NCBI GenBank assembly: GCA_038496445.1
Contig: JALMLS010000371.1
Location: 1 to 64,000 of the forward strand
Origin: Trichosphaerium sp. ATCC 40318
Taxonomy: Eukaryota > Discosea > Flabellinia > Trichosidae
Direction of reading: 5' to 3'
Length of the DNA stretch: 64,000 nucleotides
Shown one piece after another: positions 11,196 through 21,700 of the stretch. The first letter of the stretch is position 1. Every line of letters starts with the position of its first letter. The position numbers were made by a program, and so were the translations under genes. The notes under the pieces were generated by a model. It was not told the origin of the DNA, searched no databases, and worked only from the letters and a program-made list of their open reading frames with translations.

Positions 11196-12420
11196 TAATA
11201 TGAAAAATTGGATACAAAATATACTCCTCTTTTTCATACATTGTATGTGTACACATATATCACATGTGTGCCAAAACCACAACCATCAGTATACACTTGC
11301 AATCAAAAAAAAAATTTGGCCATCAAATTTTGTTTGGATTTGGCAATCAAAAAATCCAAAAAAAATTACTGCAATTAAATGGCAGCTTGTAATCGTAAGG
11401 TACAAAACATGTATTATTAATAGATGAGGGTGTTTTAAGGTTATTAGGGCATTTACTTAAAAAGTAGAGGAGAAAACTTAATAAAGTGCAAAATGTAGCT
11501 TTTTGCTGAATTTTGTTGTTTTATTGAATAACTTTGGTCTGACTGTACGAACTGCTCAGAAAATGTAGCATTAGGTATATTTAGGTACGATGCATGGTTT
11601 CATGATGGTTTGGGGATCAACTCACCATTTTTAGGCAAAAACGACAGAAAATATGTATTTGGAGTAGTTTAAGGATATTATGGCCTAATAGCTCTATTAA
11701 ACCACTTTTTAAAGGCGATTATGGGTTTCAAGCATTTTTCTGAAGTAGTCGTTAAGTTGTGGATATTAAGTTGGGTTTTAGGACAATTAAGGCATGATGT
11801 CTAAAATATCTCCTCAAACAGGTCAAAAACATGGTCGTTTAGTGGTAGTGGGGTTGTAATGTAATGTAATGTATGTATTGTAATGTGTTGTAATGTAAAT
11901 GTACTTGTAATAGTTAAGAAAACAATAAACCAATCCATCGTTTTTACTATTTTGTGTACACAATTATAACTGCTGACACATATTTTGACCCGTACCTGCA
12001 AATGAATTGCCTATTGTTTTTTGCTAATTTGCAATAGCAAAACCAGGCATTTGCCAACAAACAGCAAATACCTACATTTGCCAGCAAATGACAAATATCA
12101 AAATTTGCCAACAACTTGCCATAGATATTTTTACATCATCAAATGTCATTTGGTAAGTGCCAACTCCAGTGACATTTGGTAGGTGCCAACTCCAGTGACA
12201 TTTGGTAGGTAATGAAACTCCAATTTCAGCCCTGAAAGGATAGTATTGCTATTAAACCTGTTATCACCAGTAGAGGGCAAAAGTACATCTGTTGTAACAC
12301 CCCAAATGGCTTTAATTTTACAGTGTTAAGTGAAATAACCTGTTTTTATTTTCATTTTGGGTTTTGCCCAGATAATTAGTTTTGGCAGCCTAAGCCATAG
12401 CTTCAACATCTAATCACCAG
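11196..12420. other. Repeat-derived intergenic DNA before the first gene
   Basis: Bases 11420-11940 are another diverged copy of the arm sequence (compare 2080-2480 and 9355-9760). At 12000-12150 a run of AATTTGCCAACAA / GCAAATGACAAAT motifs occurs. At about 12155-12212 a 27-bp unit containing GTGCCAACTCCAGTGACATT is present twice in tandem. No coding potential is seen. The junction to the gene-dense part of the window is near 12,300. Confidence 0.6.
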
Positions 12421-12421
12421 C

Positions 12422-14400
12422 ATGATAACGTTTTTGTGGCTTGCTCTTGGTGTGACATGTGTAGCATGTGTAGTGTTGCAGCTATACAAACGAAGCCAAC
12501 AGCAAGAACAAACCACCAGCCCTGAATTTCGCACGTTTCAGCGCAACTACCTCCTGGTTTACTACGTCGTTGTTTGTACGCAATTTGAGCGCTTGTAACG
12601 TTAATGAAAAAAAAAACAGGTTCGGATTGGCTTCAAGGACCGTACGTGTATGCGCTGTACGACCACTATGGTTTTAAAAAGCAACAAATTGCCACGTTGT
12701 TTATCGCTGGGTTCGGATCATCAATGGTCTTTGGCACCTTCGTTGGCGCTCTGGCAGATAAATAGTACGCTCATCGCAAGCACCACATTTACTGACAGGT
12801 GGTGACACTTTAGTGGCAGAAAAACAATGGCGTTGGCATTTGGCGTCTTTTACATCGTCTCATGCGTCACCAAACTGTTTAACGACTTTAATATGCTCTT
12901 GTTGGGTAGAATAACTGGTGGCGTCGCTACATCGCTTTTGTTTTCTACATTCGAAGCGTGGATGATATGCGAACACAACAAGGTAACCATAACAAACAAT
13001 AAATGCGACAAACGTGGTTTTTTTTTTTCACCAACAGTTTGGTGACACATACTTCCATAGCACCAATTTTCAGAGTCGTGGCTGTCTGACACGTTCTCTT
13101 GGTCAACATTTGGCAACGGCGTTGTAGCAATCTTGTCAGGAGTGCTCGCTTCCTTTGTAGCAAGAAGCTATGGTAAGCTACCTGCAACCCACTCATAGAT
13201 AAAACAAAGTCTCCCCTTGACCTGACATGTTTACGTAGGCTTCGTGGCGCCATTCATGACTTCAATCCTGTTCTTGGCCGTTGAAATGATCATAGTCTTC
13301 TTCACGTGGACTGAAAACTATGGAGATGCCAAGATTGAGATACAGGGCACATTCACAAATGCAATTAATGCGATGCGTAATGGTAAGTGGCAACTGTCTA
13401 ACAAACTCGATCAGGTTTTTCCTTACACAGACAAAATCTATTCAACGTATGATTAACTATTGTCGCTACTAGACCTACGCATACCTCTACTTGGACTCAT
13501 ACAATCGCTGTTTGAGGGCTCAATGTACTTGTTCGTGTTCATGTGGACACCAATGCTGGAGAACGTTGCAAAGGAGGTACGTATTTCCACACATGACATG
13601 ACATGTTGCAGATTTATTGACATATAATTTTTTTTGCTTAGGATTTTAAAACTGAAGGCGGTTTGCATGGCCTCATATTCGCTGCATTCATGATAGCCAT
13701 GATGGTAGGCAGTTCAGTGTTTTCTCTTGCTGTCGGGACAATGAAGATGTCTATCGAGTCCCTGATAAAGGTGGTCTTCCTTACAGCTACATGCGCATTG
13801 GCTGTACCAGTTTTCATTAAGGTCAGCATCCACCGCGACAACAACACCACATCACTCACACTAGTTTTAGCAAGCGAATATAATATTGATCGCGTTCATG
13901 GTATTTGAAGCGTGTTGTGGCATGTACTTCCCTTGCATTGGATCTGTACGCACACTTTTAAACACGTGTTCAAAAATATTTGATGCAAAAAAACGCGAGA
14001 TTGTTGACACACTAACCAAACAAACAGTTACGTGGACGAATTATTCCAGAGGATAACAGAGCTGCTATTATGAACTTCTTCAGAGTACCATTGAATATTA
14101 TTGTAGTGTCCACGCTGTACTTTGTACGTCATTGTGCTTTACAACAAGAACGCAAATGTTATTAACGCAACTTCTCTCTTCTAGATCGATTCTCTTGGTG
14201 ACGATACCATCTTCCTCCTTTGTGCATGTGGTCTTGCAGGTGCCCTGGGATTAACAATGATCCTCACTTCAGCTACCACGCCAGAATCTAAGATTGGTAC
14301 GTGGCCTGTAATAATACAGCCGTTATTTTTATGCCATCAAAAAACAATGTGTATGTCGGCCATAATAATAACTATAGAGCATAGTGAGCAAGGAAACTGA
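12422..14400 (+). CDS. MFSD5-like major facilitator (molybdate-anion transporter family)
   Basis: Multi-exon membrane transporter of the MFSD5 family, which in other eukaryotes takes up molybdate. Reading exon to exon gives a protein collinear with MFSD5: an N-terminal helix, FQRNYLLVYY, DWLQGPYVYALYDHYGF, DKYGRKTMALAFG, LLLGRITGGVATSLLFSTFE, then FEGSMYLFVFMWTP, ACCGMYFP, IPEDNRAAIMNFFRVPLN. Exons read include 12814-12982, 13074-13172, 13239-13382, 13473-13576 and 13642-about 13820; the last ends in EHSEQGN and a stop at 14400. Donors are GTAACC, GTAAGC, GTAAGT and several GTACGT. It is the first gene outside the transposon island. Confidence 0.88.
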
Positions 14401-14725
14401 TTGGGTTTCACAAATGGAAGACGATAAAGCAAGCTCTGATGTATAATAGCGTTGTAACTTGTAATTTAGCTCAAATAATCTAATCTGCCCATCCAATACA
14501 TACATTTGGGCGGCACATCAATAACATACACGACATTTTCTAGTAGTAAAGCAAATGTATATGGTGTGACATGTCTGCGTGAGTTCTTCAGTGAATGGTT
14601 AAGTGAACTTTTTCTTTGTCTTTCAGGCACACCCAATTTCGCAGCTTTTACCTTCCAGGCAGGTAGTAAAAGGTTTTGAACGCAGCGAACAGTAGTTGTA
14701 AGGCTTGTGTGCTCACTTTGCAAGC

Positions 14726-16451
14726 ATGGAACGAAAACTTGTGCCTGTCGCCACCATTAATACACATAAAGACTACGTTACATGCGTGAGAACGCTTCCT
14801 ACTGGATCAAATAGTACGTGCTTGTTCATTTCTCGAGAAAGTCTTCATAATTTGCTTACATCTAAATAAGAGCTTGGTTTCATATCCACCAGCGCCTCTG
14901 GTAGCCTAAAATATACAGAAGTTGATATTAGGTACAATGCGCCTTACTCTTGCCGCTGACCGCGTCAAACAACGCCACTTACTAAAGTAATGCCCACAGT
15001 GCAATCAATGGAGACTCAATGGACACCTCAAGTAATGAGTCATCTCCCGAACCGCTGTACCAACACCAGACACTGTTCAACGCAAAGTTCTCACTTGTTT
15101 GCGCTGATGTTATCAACGCGTCAAATGACATGTGCCTGTGCGCCTGTGCTGGCCTCGACAAGAAGATAGATCTATTCCTCAGGAGTACGTGCTCCCACAC
15201 ACAATCCACTGCACAAGGGCACGACCCACTGATTTAGTATAATAGCGCCTACTTCGATGAACAGGTTCGTACACGCAATGTCCATACCAACAAAGTGCGG
15301 GATAAACACATTGCGCTTGATCAAAAGAGAATTCTCGACAAAGAAGCATGGTTCCGTATTGTCTGCATACTTATACGCTGGAGGTCACTCGTCTCACTTG
15401 TTTCAGCATTACATTGGTTAGTTCTCCACCATCTAGACATACTCATAAACACAAAAACTGGCTTACTTATTATTGTAGTCCTTGAAATCAAAAAAGATGG
15501 CAAAGTAGACGCACGCGTTACAGATAGCATAAGCGTATGGGTACGTGCACATCATTTTTGCTTCTACATAATTCAAATTGGTGTTATGTCACCCCGCCTC
15601 TCTGCCTCATGCTGTGTGTGATTTCTCGTTTGGGTCATATTGGCGATAGCTCATGCCACACGCTTCCTAATTTGATCAGCGTTCTAAAAACCCTCTCTAG
15701 GCGCACAAGGATCACATTAGATCACTGCAAGTCAACCACGATAACACGAGGCTATTAACGTATGAACTATCGAATTCCAATATCTGTAAAAGGGTGCTAA
15801 CGGAGATTGTTTAGCGCATCAGATGATGGATGCCTTCATCAGTGGGGACTACAACATGGCCAAGCTCCTAGTTCTGAAGGTACAATGCAGCGACACGACA
15901 ACGATGCTCTCACTGTTGATTTTGTGGTACGTACCAGCAAGTCAGTCCGTGCTTATTGCCAACTGCAACAAATAAAAACCAACTGACATGTTCTGTTTGC
16001 ACACACAGGGTAACAACACTGCCGTCAGTGGAGGGAAGGACTTTACAGTTCGTTTTTGGAGTCTATTGCGCTCCAAAGAGACTACAGAACGCCAGGCAGG
16101 TCAGGTTGACGTACCAGCCGTGATTTACAGCCTACACGCAGTAAAAAACGACTTTTTGTGCGGATGTGGCGACGGCTCGGTACGACTCTTCACGTATGCT
16201 AAGAACAACAAATCCAAACTAGTCACCACAAATAAACTGCACAAAGGCGCTGTCACTACAACGGTAAGTTCCACACACAGCGAATGTTAGCTACAGAATG
16301 GCAATTTCAAAAATTAAGATTAAGACCAACACACAAACACAAAGAGTAATTACTCACATATATTTAGGTAATGTTTCGTTTCGGTGATGAAGAGTACAGT
16401 TTATCCGGTGGCAAAGATAACAGCATTGTCCTGTGTCGGATAGTTGGATAA
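14726..16451 (+). CDS. WD40-repeat protein
   Basis: Spliced gene starting MERKLVPVATINTHKDYVTC, a typical first WD blade. Later exons give blades ending in SASDDGCLHQWG, AVSGGKDFTVRFWS, CGCGDGSVRLFTY and a last blade with LSGGKDNSIVLCRI directly before the stop. The His-(x)n-Gly/Ser-Gly-x-D-x-x-(I/V)-x-(L/F)-W pattern is clear in the C-terminal half and poor in the middle (14,820-15,780), where exon calls are uncertain. A beta-propeller scaffold of unknown partner. It lies 325 bp downstream of the transporter on the same strand. Confidence 0.75.
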
Positions 16452-16890
16452 GGGGTGGATCTTGGACGACGTGCTGCCCCGTCATTAACCCGCCCAACTG
16501 GCACTATTCTAAAGCGTCCTCAACGGAAAGCATCTGTAGAAGTGCGCTAACTTGTACATACGAGCACTGATACGGATCATTTTGCAACGCAGTGACGTGG
16601 CGGCCGTTGACACAATTTTTTTTTTCAGTGATAGGTGTCACAACCCATTCATTGTCATATGCCAAAGGCAACCCATAGAACTGCTACCAGCCCCCTATCA
16701 CAAGGCTGACTCGTCAAAAAAATATTTCCTTGTAATAAAAAAGCACAACAGACGTTGCAACGGCTTTACATGACGTTAGTTTTGTTAAGATGTTTACTAT
16801 GTCACTGTAGTTCGGGGTAATGTTACCCCAAAATGGGGTAAAGTTCCTGTATTTTCTACATTTTTTTTGTTCTCGCTTTTTAACCTAGCT

Positions 16891-18519
16891 ATGAGCACTA
16901 CGCAGACAAAAACGCTCACCACGGAGTATCAAAAGTCGCATGGCGTACCACCTGAGTACACTGGCGCTGGCCTTCCCTCAAAGTTTATAGAGGTGCCATA
17001 CAACCAACCTCACTGGAAAAGAAAGGCGCTCATTCAAAAAAAATACCCTGAAGTTAAAAAGGTAAGAACTTTGGTAACAATGCTCAAACGCGCATACTCA
17101 CGCGTGAATATAGCTACAAGTGCCAGATCCAGTCTCTGTACTACACATTATGTTCATTGTCGTTTCACAACTCGCTATAGCGTATTTTTTGAGAGATTAT
17201 CCATTATGGTACGGTCGTATGTCGTATGTTGCGTTTTCCTAATGTTCCGAAGGGTAAATTTTTTGGCTGGATATTGCGTTGGAGGTGCGTAAACCTGATT
17301 ACAGCGTTCTTTTTTGTATTAAAACTGTCCCAAAGCAATATTTGATCATGCCATGTGGGTACTCATTCACGACGCAACACACGACACCATATTTGCCTCC
17401 AGAACTTGTACGCGCCACAGCAGCTCGCGTATATCATGACACCTTGGTGCTAATTTTTTTTTCGCAGACAACATGATGTGCCTCTTGCTCGCCAATGTTC
17501 CTCTCCTATTTCCTTCCGCCATTCACTTCCGTCACTACCATCTACTACATCACGCTTACCTCAATGAAGCGTACAACGACCCTGATGTACCAAGCGCATG
17601 GTAAGGCTTTGAGCATTTAGGTGACAACATGAACAAACACTCATCCAGGCCCCTTTTGCCTTCATTGCATCAATCCAACTAACACCAAAATATTTAGGGA
17701 AAACGCCCTCCTTGGTGGATCTGCGCTAGGTAAAGCACTATGGCTCTTTCTCTTTCCAATATGGCAGGGCGTACGTACCGTTTAAATTTTCTTAGACGTC
17801 TCGTGTACACCCAGGATCTACACAAAGCACGAAATATGCCTTGACTCACCTCTATCTTAGATACGTATCCTGAGATTCTCATCTAAGCCAAAACTGGACG
17901 TATGGTTGGTTGGCAACGTCGCCATTCAATTGGCGACTGCTTATCTCGTATACACTTACATGGGATTGATGCCTCTGTTCTACCTATTCATTAGCACAAT
18001 GTTTGCAGTTGGATTACACCCTGTCGGTACGGTTTTTTGCGAATAAAAGGACCCTGTACCTATTATTACTGCAACCGAATACAAAGCTAATAGCGAACAA
18101 CAGGCGCACGATGGGTTGCTGAACACTATGCTACTGAACCTAATCAGGAAACATATTCATATTATGGAATACTAAACAGAGTTTCATACAATATCGGTAT
18201 GTTCAGCGGCTAGGCTAATACTTTCTTCTAAACCTAATTTTCACCAGGCTACCACAACGAACACCACGATCTACCTTCTGTCCCTTGGGCTAAGCTCCCT
18301 GCCGTCAAAAAGATTGCACCGGAATTCTATGATGTACGTACAAACAACCACATGATCGTTTTTATTCAAGACCAACGCACCCATCCACCTTACTTACATT
18401 GTACATAATAGAATTTGGAAACACACGATTCCTACTTTATGCTACTCTTCAAGTTTATTTTTACACCACGGTTTTCATTGGAAACGCGAGTGATCAGAAG
18501 ATCCAAGAAACAAAAGTAG
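16891..18519 (+). CDS. DEGS: Sphingolipid delta4-desaturase (dihydroceramide desaturase)
   Basis: Introduces the 4,5-trans double bond of dihydroceramide in the ER membrane. The spliced frame follows DEGS family proteins: [30 protein letters not shown]..., then the three histidine boxes of membrane desaturases: HDATHD (His box 1), [10 protein letters not shown] (box 2) and YHNEHHD (box 3), the last preceded by [17 protein letters not shown]. The C-terminus, [13 protein letters not shown]...RRSKKQK, matches the family end and has a dilysine-type tail that could serve ER retention. First exon 16891-17061; the start is preceded by a T-rich stretch. All eight box histidines are present, so the enzyme should be active. 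Confidence 0.92.
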
Positions 18520-18711
18520 ATGTAGAGAGTCCTGAAAATAAAATAAAAAATAAATTACTTCAACGTACAAACACCCCTTATTCTCAAATACGTGAAGAAG
18601 TGATGTGTGACGGCCAGCAATGCAACCACCAAAAATAGCAAAAGAGAGTGGGCCAAATCGTCATTGTTGCTCGCGTGTACAAAATGAGATTTGGTTTTAT
18701 TTAAACTTAAA

Positions 18712-21700
18712 TTACTTGTAGCAGCACTGTAATACAATATTTTTCAAAATTCTCCTGGCGGTAGCGTTGGTTGTGTGTATTTCGGTGTTTGTCGGCGTAA
18801 GAATCAGTTTTGCCTCCAAAGATTTTATTATTAAAACGGATCCGCCGCTTTCCGCCTGCTCTGTGACGCGCACGTCTACTATCCTCGCCTGAGAGATATT
18901 TGGTTAGATCGTAATTTAAAAAACCAGAGATTTTGATGTCAAAACCCTGAAAGCGTCCAAATAAAGCGCAGCCAGAGAAAATATTATGGTCGTCAAATAC
19001 GTGCCTCAGACAATAATTTTAGAACCTTCTTGAGGCGCGGCGATCCCCACAAATGTCGTGGTGGCGTGGTATCAGTCGCGTTTTGGCGTGTATCCAATTG
19101 GAACCTAAAGAAGGGTTTAAATAAAAGAGCTCTTGTAGTTATTTAAAAGAGGAGATTATTTTTTGTTCCTTTTAGGGTAGGGTTGTATGGACCCAACAAC
19201 AGTTCCGAAAAATGAAAAGCGATTTTCGGCGTACAATCCATCTTGCATTGTTAGCGTAGCACTGACAGATGCGACTGAGCGACTACCAATATGATTGGGT
19301 GAAATTTCCATTGCCAACTATAGGCGTTAGCGCTTTGAAAATAGAGAGAATCACATGAAGTCAAAAAATAGATTTGCCGACATTGTGATATTCTGACTAT
19401 AGCCAATATAGGAAATAATACAAGCTGCGAATAGTATTCTAATACGTACCGCTGGCGTTATCTGGCAGGAAGCGTACTTTTGGCTGATTGGTATGGACAA
19501 AGTAGATAAATGGCCGTATTCGTGCAACGCACCATCATATTGCACTTGCAAGTAGCCTAATCGCGTAGTGAGATAAAAACAAGTGTAATTTATTTATTGC
19601 AATTCTCGGGCTAATGCAGTTTTTTAGAAAACTGGCGCTATTTTCACAGATCATAGGTATTCCTGCTGCGTGCATTAAATTTAGGGCTTACCTTGTTCTC
19701 GTTTTGGGAGAATTACGCGTTTAGGTTTGATATCCTTAAGAATCTGCGCAGATTGCTGGTAGTTGAGGCGCATATCGATCGGGTAGCGATGGATGTCACA
19801 ACTTATCGGCTCAAATGGCATCAACGTCTGTACAGGATCGTATTGAGTATCTAGAGAGAACGAGAAGGTTATTATTAAAAAAAAAGTGTCACAACAAGTC
19901 CGGTTTGAGTGCTTATTTTATCCTTCACCAAACCGATGTTGCCTTTTATGCCAAGCGACAAGTGTCGAGCATGATGGTGTAAAAAGTTTCATGCTTTTTT
20001 TTTTTGTGTACGGTTTTTCGGTTTGGGGCCGTCGTCGTAATAATAAAGTGGCCGGTGGTTTTGACGTACCCGTAAGAATAATACAGTTCCGAGCATCTGA
20101 CTTGAGGTAGTTAACCAGGTGAACGCCATCTCCAAAGCGCAATGAAGGATGTCCTGCGAAGACGATGCAAGGAGTTTGTAAAATCGAAAAAAGATTTCCC
20201 GCTTTAATCGATCTGTAGCAAAATAGTTTTTTAGTTTGTATCAACTGAGAATGCGGAAATGGTGGCTCAGGCAAGTAGACCTTCTCTTGTTTCGCATCGT
20301 CGACCCTAAAGGAATTTATTCTAAAATTCGAAAAAACCTGCAGCAGTTTCCCAAAAGGGGAAGAGAAAATTACACAGAGCAAAGGAAGGCAACGTATCTC
20401 CAAGAAACGCTCGTAAAACAATAATAACGAGCCATTTCAACAAACTGAGTACGTTGAAAGTGATTTAAAGAGACAAGAGAAATCAAAAAACAACTTTTAG
20501 TTGCAAAAACCCATCATAATGCACCACACTCTTTTTTAAACTGTAGGGAACACATACGTGCACCCTTTTTTGTTTTCAATTGTTGTGTGCTTGGTTTGGG
20601 GTTGTTCGAAAAAAATTCTTTCGGTAAACAAAACAATGCCATTTTCGCACAACTGTCGCTCTTTTGCACGAAAAAACGCTTATATAAGCGAAAATCGTAA
20701 GTTCAGGCGACTTTTTGGTTTTTGAAGAAAGCCTAAAAATAAGAAAAAAAAAGGGTTGTAGCCGATCGTCATGCAATCTCGACCGGCCTACTAAATGAAC
20801 ATGGCGATCTTTTTTGTTTTTTGGTGTTTTTCTTTTTTGTTTTTTTGTTGTGGTTTCTTTGCTCGGAACAAACTGCCCAAAAAAAACCCGACATAAAATA
20901 CGCTGTGGCAACCAACATAACGTTTTTTCATAGGCGTACCATTCAGCCACAATCTCAGAGTAAGCGCATATCGTCTCTGCAACCGGTGAGACCCAATACA
21001 TACAAGTTTCCTCGAGCCCCACGCCAATCAAGTATTGGTGTATGAAATTGAACAAATCGAATATAGTACCCGCAGGCGCGCATGGCAGTAGTACTACGCC
21101 ATTCCTCTTCAAAGTTACACCTTGACACGTAAGTACTCTTAGACAGCCAGATACAGGTGTCAAACCAAAACACACCAACTTTTTACAAAAAAACTACAAA
21201 ATAATTTTAGTAGCGAGAGTGAGAATGGAACCAAAATCTTTGTGCACACAAAAAAAAATAACTACGATGACGCCATAATTTCCATCAAATAATCTTTTTT
21301 CACTAAAATACCACTTGCCCATGTACCAGCCTTTCGGTACAAAACCCAAAAACCCAAAAAACGTCAAATAGTTTTTTTTTGATCTTGTAAAACAAAACGG
21401 CGTTCCACTTTTTTTTGTTAATACGCAATCTACTTGGGTTGTACTACAGTCACTGCAAAACTGGCTGTTGACATAAAAACCATAAAAAAAAATTAATGTG
21501 CACGAGTTCATGCGTAGGCGTGGTTTTTTGTACACCGTCACACATTACAAAATCATTTTCTGTTATTTGAACCCGGATCATTTTTCTACAATCAAACTAA
21601 TAACGAGGCGCGTTCAACACGTGACTTTGTCAAAACATATTATAAACTATTCGGTTAGTGAGTCGACTCGGAGAGCATTTCTTAAAACAACATTTGGGGT

